Shown piece after piece: positions 7,878 to 16,049 of a stretch of 64,000 bases of DNA (position 1 is the stretch's first letter; each line of letters starts with the position of its first letter). The stretch is from NCBI RefSeq assembly GCF_965137335.1, contig NZ_CBCRZD010000005.1. The stretch is one strand, 5' to 3'. The position numbers were made by a program, and so were the translations under genes. The DNA is from Empedobacter stercoris (GTDB taxonomy: Bacteria > Bacteroidota > Bacteroidia > Flavobacteriales > Weeksellaceae). The notes beneath the pieces were generated by a model. It was not told the DNA's origin. It saw only the letters and a list, made by a program, of their open reading frames with translations, and searched no databases.

Positions 7878-7911
7878 AAAGCCTTATTTCAGTAGAAATA
7901 GGGCTTTTTTT
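7878..7911 (+). terminator. Intrinsic terminator after the ssrA 3' remnant
   Basis: AAAGCCTTATTTC pairs with GAAATAGGGCTTT (one G-T pair) around a 4-base loop, followed by a T-run. It is placed like the original terminator of the ssrA gene, now separated from the gene body by the inserted element. Confidence 0.8.
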
Positions 7912-7960
7912 ATGTCCATACTTTTTGGATTGATATGAAAATCAGTGAAAAATAGCTATT

Positions 7961-7996
7961 TCATCCCCTAATTCATCCCCTCGTATATCAGCTTTA
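7961..7996 (+). repeat. 36-bp direct repeat, left copy (candidate att site of element 2)
   Basis: Begins TCATCCCCTAATTCATCCCC and ends TATATCAGCTTTA. It is repeated at 15667-15702 with one mismatch (G at 7983, A at 15689). It contains an internal tandem TCATCCCC. It lies 37 bp before an integrase gene, which supports an att role. Confidence 0.75.
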
Positions 7997-8033
7997 ATCC
8001 CGCTTATAGAACGGAATTTTAAAAATTTGATAT

Positions 8034-9257
8034 ATGATAAACACCACATTTGTTTTGAAAGAGCCAAAGAGTAGCTCAGAAACAATTATTTATTTAGTCA
8101 TTCGTTGGGATGGTTTACAAATGAAAATCTCAACAAAACAGAAGGTTAGCCCTAAGTTTTGGAACAAAGAAAGATTGAAGGTTAAAGAAGTAGCTTCAAA
8201 AACAAATCATCAACTTATTAACATAGAGTTGATAGAGATTGAAAAAGTAGCTTATACAATGTTCAAAAGCTTTACAGAAACCTTTAAAAGAAAGCCAAAC
8301 ACAGAAGAGTTAAAAAACTTAATCGAACAAGAATATTTTCAAAAAAATCCACAATTTAAGAAGGTAGAACAAAAAACGATTTTGGATTATTTTGATGATT
8401 ATATTGAAACGATAAAGTCAACAACAGCATATACAACAGTTCAAAAGTACAAACAAGCTAAAGATAACTTCAAAGATTTTCAGAAGGATAATAAACGTAT
8501 TTATAATACTGAAATGATTGATTTGAAGTTTAGGAATGAGTATGTAGAATATTTAATCGAAACTAAGAAATATGCTCCAACAACAGTCTATCGTAAAATG
8601 AAGTTTTTGAGAACGGTTTTATACTTTATTGAAAACTTAGGCATCAAGGTTAATCCATTTTTATATAATAGCAGATTTTTGACAAAAGACATCGAAGTAG
8701 ATAATATTGCTTTGAGTGAAAATGAAATTAATGAACTGGAAAGATTAAACTTATCTACTAACAAAAGATTGGAACAAGTAAGAGATTTATTTTTGGTTGC
8801 ATGTTATACAGGTCAACGATTTTCAGACCTCAACAAGATAAATCAATCAAATATTATTGATGATGAATATATATCAATACGACAGCAAAAAACTAATGAG
8901 CAATTAACTCTTCCATTGCTGAAAGTTGTAAAAACAATTCTTGTAAAGTATAGTTATAGGCTTCCGAAGATTTCCAATGTCAAGTTTAATGAGTACATCA
9001 AGGAAGTTGCTCAACTTTGTGAAACACTTAATAAGCAATACAACGGAGGTATAAAAAAGTCACGATATCAAATGTTTAGTAGCCATACTGCACGCAGAAC
9101 CTTTGTAACACTCAATTATGGAAAAGAAGTTGATCTAGATACATTGAAACTAGGTACAGGACATAAGCAAACTAAAACTCTACAAACATATATTAAGATG
9201 AATGATAAGCAGAAAGCCGACTTGTTGAGGTCAAAACTTGAACCAAAAAGTAAATAA
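8034..9257 (+). CDS. Tyrosine-type integrase of element 2
   Basis: A 407-residue recombinase. It has an N-terminal arm-type DNA-binding domain (about 1-90, with RWDGLQMKISTKQKVSPKFW), a SAM-like domain (about 115-215) and a catalytic domain with Arg262 (GQRFSD), HxxR at 351-354 (SHTARR), His377 (GHKQ) and Tyr386. The length is normal for Bacteroidota integrases. Sequence outside the motifs differs strongly from the integrase at 6436, so this is an independent element. The start is ATG just inside the left direct repeat. A Fic gene begins 4 bp after its stop codon. Confidence 0.93.
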   Translation: MINTTFVLKEPKSSSETIIYLVIRWDGLQMKISTKQKVSPKFWNKERLKVKEVASKTNHQLINIELIEIEKVAYTMFKSFTETFKRKPNTEELKNLIEQEYFQKNPQFKKVEQKTILDYFDDYIETIKSTTAYTTVQKYKQAKDNFKDFQKDNKRIYNTEMIDLKFRNEYVEYLIETKKYAPTTVYRKMKFLRTVLYFIENLGIKVNPFLYNSRFLTKDIEVDNIALSENEINELERLNLSTNKRLEQVRDLFLVACYTGQRFSDLNKINQSNIIDDEYISIRQQKTNEQLTLPLLKVVKTILVKYSYRLPKISNVKFNEYIKEVAQLCETLNKQYNGGIKKSRYQMFSSHTARRTFVTLNYGKEVDLDTLKLGTGHKQTKTLQTYIKMNDKQKADLLRSKLEPKSK

Positions 9258-9261
9258 GATT

Positions 9262-10290
9262 ATGAAAAATAGACTTGAACATTTAGATAAATTGAAACAA
9301 CATCTTAATCAGCTTAGAAACTTACAAAGTGATAAAGTTGCAAAAGCCTTTGATATTGAATATACTTATGAAAGTAATAAAATAGAGGGTAACACTTTAA
9401 CTCTACAAGAAACTGCATTAATTATAGAGAAAGGTTTAACGATTGGTGGTAAGTCTTTAAATGAGCATTTAGAAGCGGTAAATCATCAACACGCAATTGA
9501 TTATATCAAAGACCTTGCTAAGCAAAATGAAACGATTTCTGAGCGTGAATTACTGCAAATACATTATTTAATCTTACAAGGAATAAACAACAACCAAGCG
9601 GGAAAGTACAGAAATTTACAAGTATTGATTTCGGGAGCAAAGCACGTTCCACCTCAACCGTTTTTAGTTCCAAAAGAAATGGAAAATTTGTTTTTATGGT
9701 ACAATGAGAACAAAGATAAATTACACCCCGTTGTATTAAGTGCAGAAATGCACGAACGTTTAGTAACAATACACCCATTTATAGATGGAAACGGAAGAAT
9801 GGCTCGTGCATTGTTTTATTAGTACATGTTAAAAAATGGATATTGGATGACAGAATATTTATCAATTTCTAAAGTAATTAAAGAAACAAAAGTGCAATAC
9901 GAAAAAGCATACTTGTATACAGAAATTGATGGAAACGATTTAGGGTATTTTATCACATATCATTTAAAAAAAATGATTAAGGCTTATGATGATTTAAAAG
10001 CCTACATCAATAAAAAACAAAATGAGGTAATACAAGCTGCTAAATTTATAAAGTTAGACGGTGTTAATGATCGTATGGCTCAAATAATCAAAATTATAAA
10101 TGATGATCCAGATCGTGTATTTAATAGTAAAGAAGTAGAAAATAGATTTAAAATTTCAAATTTTACAGCACGTCAAGATTTAAAAGCCCTTGTGTCACTC
10201 AGATTTATGCAAGAAATTCATGTAAACAAGAAAAAAATTAATTACATTAAATCGGAACAATTTGATAAATTAGTAAAAGCCATAAAATAA
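9262..10290 (+). pseudogene. Fic family gene interrupted by an in-frame amber codon
   Basis: A 342-codon reading frame for a Fic AMP-transferase with a single internal TAG at 9820-9822 (codon 187). Before the stop are the inhibitory helix SNKIEG (38-43, pattern SxxxEG) and the core motif HPFIDGNGRMAR (171-182). After it the same frame continues with YMLKNGYW and a C-terminal helix-turn-helix. In related proteins the segment reads RALFYWYMLK, so the codon was most likely TGG (Trp). Start ATG 9262 is preferred over a TTG inside the integrase gene. The first part alone would make a truncated Fic core lacking the helices after the motif. A real nonsense mutation, a sequencing error and readthrough are all possible; the first is simplest. 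Confidence 0.85.
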
Positions 10291-10326
10291 AAAATGCGAG
10301 ATTTTTCAATAATCTCGCATTTTTTA
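10286..10326 (+). terminator. Intrinsic terminator after the broken fic gene
   Basis: AAAAATGCGAGATT and AATCTCGCATTTTT form a long perfect stem followed by T residues, directly after the stop codon. Confidence 0.9.
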
Positions 10327-10603
10327 CTTTTAGTTTATTAGAACCACATCTGCCAACCCTCTCCAAAAAATCCATCCAGAACCCAACAAACAACAATTCA
10401 ATAGCTCACAAACATTTCAGAAGTAAAACCCATCCAACAGCGTATAACATGTATATACGCAATACCTTATATAGAACTATTTATAAAAAAAGAATAATAA
10501 GATTAATGGTTTAAATTATTTATAATACACTTAAGGAATTACAATTGAATCTATTAAAAAACAATAAATTAAATTTTAACAATAGATGTATTGTGAATTG
10601 ACG

Positions 10604-10611
10604 TATATTTG
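10604..10611 (+). promoter_or_regulatory. Candidate -7 promoter motif of the TPR/AraC gene
   Basis: TATATTTG fits the Bacteroidota -7 consensus TAnnTTTG, 44 bp before the start codon; no clear TTG is seen at the expected -33 position. The rest of the 365-bp gap 10291-10655 holds only the terminator and AT-rich sequence with no credible gene. Confidence 0.4.
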
Positions 10612-10655
10612 TACGTATAATATATATTGAAAAAACAGCTAGATCATCAAAATTT

Positions 10656-12188
10656 ATGAGCAAATTTTTCTATTATTTAGTCATAGTATTCACATTTTCA
10701 TTTCAAGTTGTTCTTTCACAAGATAAAAATAAAGAGTATTTAAAAGAATATAAATCATTTTATGTAAGTGATAAATCTTATAATGAAAAGATTAGAATTG
10801 GTGATTCATTAAGATTACATGCTGAAAATCCCTATCAAACAATATATTCAAACCTTTATCTTTCATTAGCTTATATAAATAATAATGTTCATGATAAATC
10901 CATTCAATATATCTATGATTCATATAATCTAGCGGATGAAAATCATTTGAACGAAGAAAAAGTGATCTGTCTTACACATTTAAAAGATGTATATAAAAGA
11001 CTGAATTTAGAAGAAAAAAGGAAAGAAATTATAAATCGTCTAGCAAACGAAATAGAGTTCTTAGATAAAAATGCTGTTTATTACACGTCAAAAGCGATAA
11101 ATTTGATTGATTTAGGGAGTACAAATTCATCTAACCCTAAAAAAGCCATTAAATATTATCAAGAGGCTATGACACTTCTTGAATCAAATAAGATAAAATC
11201 AAGCGTCTACTTAACAGCTATGAATTCATTGGGTGGGATCTATCATGATCAAAATGAATTTAAACTGGCAGAATCTGTATTCCACAAACTTCTTGATAAA
11301 AACAGGAATGAATTCAATAACTTAAATTTATACCAAGTCATTGGAAATTTAAATCTAGCTTACATTTATATTAAATTGAATAGCCTAGATTTAGCAAATA
11401 AACATCTTCAAATAAGTTCAGATTTAATTGCAAATGATCAAAGTTTAGATGTTTATAAAGAATGGCTAAATATGATTCAGAGCGATTATTTTAAAGCAAT
11501 TAATGCTGAGAATGAAGAGTTGGAAATCAACAGAGAAATTATACAAGAAAATGAAATTGTAAACAAAAATAAGGCAGTTGCTATTGAAAAGGTTATTGAA
11601 AATGATGAACTAATACATCCTAATAACGTACAAAATAAACCATTTGAAAATAAAAATAAATATTATCTGTATGTAATTCTTCTAACTTCTATAATAGTAA
11701 TTTTAATAGGCGCTATCCTAAAGTATAAAAAATCAAATAAAGTGCTTCATACTAAAGAACCGAACGATGAAGATAATCCGACTAAGGAATTAAATACTAT
11801 AGGTGATCAAATGAAAATAACGAAAGAAAAAGAACAGGAAATTTTAAAATCTTTAAATTCATTTGAAAAGGGTAAACAATTTACACAAAAAAACTTTTCC
11901 TTATCAAAATTGGGTATAATTTTAAACACAAACACGAAGTATGTAAATTATATTTTAAAGAAATATAAAAATGAAAGTTACCCTGAATACATCAATAGAT
12001 TAAGAATTGAATATATAATTCAACGATTAAATAATGAGCCAGAAATGTCAAATTATAAAATAGATCATATTGCTCAGCTTGCAGGTTATAGTTCAGTTTC
12101 TAATTTTTTACGCAATTTTAAAAAAATAACCCATCAATTACCATCAGAATATTTAGAAAAATTAAGAAATACATATAGTAATAAATAA
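10656..12188 (+). CDS. Membrane-anchored TPR regulator with C-terminal AraC-type DNA-binding domain
   Basis: A 510-residue one-component regulator. Order: signal peptide (1-21), tetratricopeptide-like helices (about 50-270, with the clear repeat KAIKYYQEAMTLLESNKIK), a coiled, charged stretch, one membrane helix (about 335-353), then a cytoplasmic AraC-type double helix-turn-helix (about 420-505, with IDHIAQLAGYSSVSNFLRNF). The TPR part would sit in the periplasm and pass a signal to the DNA-binding part. Proteins of this design are common in flavobacteria. It converges on a surface-protein gene and probably controls genes of this element, but no target site can be named. Confidence 0.85.
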   Translation: MSKFFYYLVIVFTFSFQVVLSQDKNKEYLKEYKSFYVSDKSYNEKIRIGDSLRLHAENPYQTIYSNLYLSLAYINNNVHDKSIQYIYDSYNLADENHLNEEKVICLTHLKDVYKRLNLEEKRKEIINRLANEIEFLDKNAVYYTSKAINLIDLGSTNSSNPKKAIKYYQEAMTLLESNKIKSSVYLTAMNSLGGIYHDQNEFKLAESVFHKLLDKNRNEFNNLNLYQVIGNLNLAYIYIKLNSLDLANKHLQISSDLIANDQSLDVYKEWLNMIQSDYFKAINAENEELEINREIIQENEIVNKNKAVAIEKVIENDELIHPNNVQNKPFENKNKYYLYVILLTSIIVILIGAILKYKKSNKVLHTKEPNDEDNPTKELNTIGDQMKITKEKEQEILKSLNSFEKGKQFTQKNFSLSKLGIILNTNTKYVNYILKKYKNESYPEYINRLRIEYIIQRLNNEPEMSNYKIDHIAQLAGYSSVSNFLRNFKKITHQLPSEYLEKLRNTYSNK

Positions 12189-12219
12189 AAACCTATTGAA
12201 AATTTCAATAGGTTTTTTT
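12189..12219 (+). terminator. Intrinsic terminator of the TPR/AraC gene
   Basis: CCTATTG (12192-12198) pairs with CAATAGG (12206-12212), with flanking A and T runs extending the stem, then seven T residues. It begins right after the stop codon. Confidence 0.85.
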
Positions 12220-12270
12220 ATTCAATATGATTTGAAAAAGCTTTTGGCTTCACCAGGTTTAGTTGAAATA

Positions 12271-13481
12271 TTATTCTGTACAAGTTATAGCTTGTGTGGA
12301 CAAATCACCGGTATCGGAAACAGTTATTTTAAAACAACTACCATTATTTGATTTTAGATAAACTTGGTTATGGATTATATCATCAATATTTTTCCATGAT
12401 AGATTCGCCTGACGTATTCCATAGGGTGCTTCTGGAGGTCCAGATGTTACTAATACTTGATTTTTAATCCAATACTTTGTGGAAATGAATAATTACCATT
12501 TTCAATACCATTAACATTTCTTTTATTATACTCAAAAGTTATTCCTCTGTCAACATTTGATAAAACTAATCTGTTACCAACATTATTCATAAAAGATGAT
12601 AGCGTAAAAAAATTTCTAGTGTTAACATTAGAATCTAATGTTGATTTCATTGTAAATAGATTTGTAACATCACCTGCTGTAGCTTTTGTTTCAGAAATAG
12701 AACTATTTGCTAAAATCCCATTTTGTTGTACTTGAACTAAAGGATTAGTTCGATCAGTAGTGTCATTATGAGTTGAATATATAATTGATGCTCTTACATT
12801 ATTACTTTCTTGTAAAATATTATAACCTAGCGTAAAGAAATCTTTATTTAATACACTACGTATATCAGTAATATCATTGATATTCAGTTTTTGTCCTTTA
12901 TAACGAGTAAACATATCTCCAAATGCTATACCACCAGATTCATTAAAAGTTTTATTTCCAAAAAAAGATGCTGATCCATATTGATTTTCACCGCTACCTT
13001 CATGATCTTGGATCAATAAATCTCCCTTAACAAATAAATTTACATCTAGAGGAGTCTCATTTTCATCAATTCCTATCGCAACATTCCCTTTTTGATAAAT
13101 GTTTTCATAATTGTTTGATGCTTGGTTGGCCGTACCTTGTACTTTCCAAGGTTCTTTATTCATTTTTTGCCAAACTAAACCATCAAAGAAATAATATCCA
13201 ATAGAATTAACGTTGACTGTTTTATCAGTTAAAGCTTCAGTTGCAATTTCTGAAACATACACTATTGTACCAGTTTGTTCTTCTGTATATAAATTACCTT
13301 TAAGTATTAATTCATTTCCTGTAAACTTAGGGGTCATTACTCCTTCAGGAACTGTTAAGTTTAATTCATCAAATTCTTTTACATGTAAAGTTGTTTTAGG
13401 ATCTTCTGTGTTTATCCCAACTTGTGCATATGTAGAAATAGAAATAAAAATTATTGCAATAATAGTAAATGATTTTTTCAT
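12271..13481 (-). pseudogene. Secreted surface protein with a frameshift near its C-terminus
   Basis: The intact part is 343 residues (12450-13481) with a signal peptide (MKKSFTIIAIIFISISTYA) and the start QVGINTEDPKTTLHV, typical of a flavobacterial secreted family whose N-terminus resembles tail-fibre-like repeat proteins. After residue about 338 the frame ends early, but the next frame runs on to TAA at 12271 and encodes a credible tail (NQVLVTSGPPEAPYGIRQAN ... SCFKITVSD). Adding one base to the A5 run opposite 12461-12465 joins the two parts. The product would be exported. Either the last 65 residues are lost or the base call is wrong. It lies opposite the TPR/AraC gene. Confidence 0.65.
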
Positions 13482-13932
13482 AAAAATTTAAGTATAATTT
13501 AAATTAATTAAAGAACAAAATTAACGTTCTAACTTTTAAATAATTAACTTATTATTTACTGTTTTCTAGAATTTATAGGGATTTTATAAAGGGAGTAATC
13601 TATAGTAAATCAAGTGTATAGATTTTTTAAAAACTGAATTTATTCAAATGATAGTTTATAGATAAAAATCGAATAATTTTAGGTATTTTACATTGTATAT
13701 TAACTTTTAATTCAAATTACTAAATTAATTATAGGTGAGTTTTACTGTGAAAATAACATTTTACTTTAATAGTAATCTATAAAAAAATAATAAGAAAATA
13801 ATTAGTTTTAAATATTTACAATGAATTATGAATTCAATATAACTCACTTAAAATTTTTATCTACCACCAAAAGCAAAAAACTCAATCCATCACATTCCAA
13901 AGCATGGAGTAACCAGCCGCCCTTAATCCACT

Positions 13933-13989
13933 GGTCCCTGAGCCTGCCGAAGAACTCGAAGGGCGGTCCCTGAGGTCCCTCGAAGGGAC
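13933..13989. repeat. GC-rich intergenic repeat with hairpins
   Basis: GGTCCCTGAG occurs twice, at 13933 and 13965, and GTCCCT (13975-13980) pairs with AGGGAC (13984-13989). The text around CCTGAGCCTGCCGAAG matches a short interspersed repeat seen in many flavobacterial genomes. It stands out strongly from the AT-rich surroundings. Confidence 0.6.
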
Positions 13990-14013
13990 AAAGCTATTTT
14001 ACATAACATAGCA

Positions 14014-14054
14014 TTATAGTCGCCTACGGGCTATCGCGGACAAGCCCACTATAA
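14014..14054. repeat. Nested inverted repeat in the same gap
   Basis: Outer arms TTATAGT (14014-14020) and ACTATAA (14048-14054) enclose inner arms GGGCT (14028-14032) and AGCCC (14043-14047). This could be a folded RNA element or a small non-coding repeat. The remainder of the 636-bp gap 13482-14117 is AT-rich with no credible gene. Confidence 0.5.
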
Positions 14055-14117
14055 CCAAATTATATTAAATATATTTTTGTTTTATTTAATAATCTGAATT
14101 TAAATACAAAATTACTA

Positions 14118-14764
14118 TTAATTTTTATCTTTTACGCATCTTATACAATGACCAAAAGAACGTAAACCACTTAAACGTATAACACCTCTTTCTTCAACAA
14201 TCATATAGCGAGCGTCTTTTAAATCTTGAAAATGCGATTCACTGCTCCAATAAGCACCAATTTTATCTTTAAAATAATAAACTCCATTAGATGAAATCAT
14301 ACCTGTAGTAGGCAAAAATATTTGGTTACCTTTTTTTCCAAAATAATAACCTGATTTACCATTCAATTTACCGTATGTGCTTTTAGAAGATATTAATGAT
14401 TCAAATTCATCAGTACTTGGAACATGCCATCCAACAGGACATACGTTATTACTCCAAAAATTCAAAGAAATAAAAGGTGATGAGCCTATCCACTTACCAT
14501 TCTTTATTGAATCCCAATCTTTTTATTGAATCGTTATTATTTAAATTCAAAACTTCAAACCCTTCTATACTATTCCACTGGTATAACATACCAATATCTT
14601 CTGGACTCTTAGTAAATGTACCATTATAACCCACATTGGAAATAGCCCATGTTACTCCATTAATAGTAACACCTAGTTCTTTTTCGTTGTCAACTTTAGA
14701 AGTTACTTTTGTAAAGTATACTACACCTATACATTAAAATAAAAAATATATTTTTATATTTCAT
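14118..14764 (-). pseudogene. FISUMP-domain (Fib_succ_major) surface protein, frameshifted
   Basis: The C-terminal 115 residues are a clear FISUMP domain: CPVGWHVPSTDEFESL, GAYWSSE and the ending SFGHCIRCVKD. The upstream part lies in another frame (GVTINGVTWAISNVGYNGTF, then GMLYQWN) and breaks at a 19-bp duplication: TTTATTGAATC occurs at 14503 and again at 14522. Removing one 19-bp unit restores one frame (DSIKNGKWIGSSP). A second frame change near 14735 separates this from the likely start MKYKNIFFIL at 14764. The function of the family is unknown; members are exported. As written the gene cannot make a full protein. Confidence 0.8.
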
Positions 14765-15185
14765 ATTGAATTAGTTAATTTAAATACGCAATATAGCAAT
14801 TTCGACATGAATGTTTACATCATTATAAATATTTGTAAAACATGGTATAAAATATCTCTTTTGTATCTTTCTGAAAGTTGAAAACTTCAAAGGAAAAAAA
14901 TGTAAATAGTATTCCCTCAATTATTACAAACCTTACAATTCTTACAAAAAAAAATTTATAAAATTTTCGAACACGTAAACTACCTTCAAATAACCCCCGT
15001 CTATTTTTGGAGAATTTAGAATCCCCCGTACCTCTTTATTGAAATACTGTTTTTTCTGGTGGAATTATTCATCTTCCTGTGATTCTAAATTAATGTTTAA
15101 CAACGTATAGGTAAACGAAAGAGCTTGTTTTGAGCACTAAATCAGTACACAATTTTATCTCTACACTAAAATAATATAGCCAAAA
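14765..15185. other. 421-bp gap without a credible gene
   Basis: AT-rich sequence between the broken FISUMP gene and the radC-like gene. Two CCCCCGT blocks lie at about 14994-15031, and TTTAGAATC and GATTCTAAA form a distant 9-bp inverted pair. No open frame with a believable start, no RNA gene and no clear promoter was found. Confidence 0.5.
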
Positions 15186-15620
15186 ATGAAGGTATCAGAA
15201 ATTAAAATCTCATATACTAATGAAGTTGATGAGGTAATCAAAGTATTGGGAAGTAGTGAAGTTTACCAAGTCTTAAAATCGAATTGGGATATGGATACAA
15301 TAGAGCTACAAGAAGAATTCAAGTTGTTGCTTTTAAATCAAGCAAATCAAGTATTGGGTATAAAAAGCCTATTCAAAGGAGGGGTAAGTAATTGTAGTGT
15401 TGATGTTAGATTAATTATGAGTTTGGTGCTGAAAACGAATGCTTCTGGACTTATTATATCCCACAACCATCCAAGTGGTAATCTAAAAGCAAGCGAAAGT
15501 GACAAACGCATAACCTCTAAAATAAAAGAATGTTGCGAGTTATTTGATGTTAGATTATTAGATCATATTATTATGGCTAAAAATTCTTACCTTAGTTTTG
15601 CAGACGAAGGAATTCTTTGA
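15186..15620 (+). CDS. RadC-like JAB-domain protein
   Basis: A 144-residue protein consisting of just the JAB/MPN metalloprotease-type domain of the RadC family: His93 and His95 in SHNHPSG, and Asp106 (ASESDKR), form the metal site. It lacks the N-terminal helix-hairpin-helix part of chromosomal RadC, as is usual for copies on genomic islands. Despite the name, a repair role is doubtful; such genes are frequent mobile-element markers. It is the last gene inside the direct repeats of element 2. Confidence 0.88.
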   Translation: MKVSEIKISYTNEVDEVIKVLGSSEVYQVLKSNWDMDTIELQEEFKLLLLNQANQVLGIKSLFKGGVSNCSVDVRLIMSLVLKTNASGLIISHNHPSGNLKASESDKRITSKIKECCELFDVRLLDHIIMAKNSYLSFADEGIL

Positions 15621-15666
15621 TTTAGAGAAAATATACGAGTAGAATTAGAAATGAGTTTTGAAAGAA

Positions 15667-15702
15667 TCATCCCCTAATTCATCCCCTCATATATCAGCTT
15701 TA
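15667..15702 (+). repeat. 36-bp direct repeat, right copy (candidate att site of element 2)
   Basis: Same sequence as 7961-7996 except A at 15689. The two copies enclose about 7.7 kb with an integrase gene at the left edge and a radC-like gene at the right edge. Flanking bases differ on both sides, so the repeat boundaries are sharp. Confidence 0.75.
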
Positions 15703-15703
15703 T

Positions 15704-15820
15704 CGTTTAGCACCTTTCCATTCAGACGAAGAGCGATTAGAATATCTGTTCAAACTTTATGACGAAATGACAACAAAAGAAACGTTGTTTGCGAAAGAGA
15801 AAAAAGGGAAGAAGAAATAA
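15704..15820 (+). pseudogene. 3' remnant of a gene cut by the right repeat
   Basis: An open frame without a start runs from the repeat to TAA at 15820 and encodes RLAPFHSDEERLEYLFKLYD followed by a lysine-rich end. The composition and helical pattern look like a genuine protein C-terminus. I do not recognise the family; a helicase or island protein end is possible. It suggests that element 2 or an earlier insertion interrupted this gene. Confidence 0.45.
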
Positions 15821-15828
15821 TTTATTTT

Positions 15829-15858
15829 ATTTACAAAATGAGTCGCATTTTTGTAAAT
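15829..15858. repeat. 10-bp perfect inverted repeat
   Basis: ATTTACAAAA (15829-15838) and TTTTGTAAAT (15849-15858) with a 10-bp spacer. It could be a weak terminator of the remnant gene or a fifth, more distant site of the palindrome array that follows. Confidence 0.5.
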
Positions 15859-15880
15859 AAAATATTTTGATAACAGAAAT

Positions 15881-16013
15881 TGTAAGCTAAATTTGTTGTT
15901 TACATTTTCTAAGCAAAAGTTGTAAGCAAACTTTTTTGTTTACAACTTTTGTAATCAAATCTATTTGATTGTTGTTTTTTGCTGTTTTTTGTAATCAAAC
16001 ACACTTGTTTACA
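15881..16013 (+). promoter_or_regulatory. Array of four 24-bp palindromes upstream of the intact fic gene
   Basis: Four imperfect palindromes with half-sites TGTAAnCAAA and TTTGnTTACA, 4 bp apart, start at 15881, 15921, 15950 and 15990 (steps of 40, 29 and 40 bp). Unit 2 is the best match; unit 3 has a degraded right half. The last unit covers the candidate -33 box. The layout suggests cooperative binding of a dimeric repressor, possibly the Fic protein itself through its C-terminal winged helix. Confidence 0.7.
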
Positions 16014-16031
16014 TAATTTTATTTATATTTG
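16005..16031 (+). promoter_or_regulatory. Candidate promoter of the intact fic gene
   Basis: TTG at 16005-16007 and TATATTTG at 16024-16031 (16-bp spacer) fit the Bacteroidota TTG/TAnnTTTG pattern, 18 bp before the start codon. The upstream box lies inside the fourth palindrome, so a bound protein would block it. Confidence 0.5.
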
Positions 16032-16049
16032 GATACAATATAATGTGAA

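Noticed and set aside
9238..9261. TTG start of the fic gene inside the integrase gene
   Set aside because: The ATG at 9262, 4 bp after the integrase stop codon, is the simpler start and matches family N-termini.
13213..13491. Open frame antisense to the surface-protein gene
   Set aside because: It mirrors a gene with a good signal peptide and family motif; it has no motif of its own.
15829..16013. Repeats upstream of fic as a CRISPR array
   Set aside because: The repeats are short imperfect palindromes, with unequal gaps of 16, 5 and 16 bp instead of uniform spacers, and no cas genes are present.
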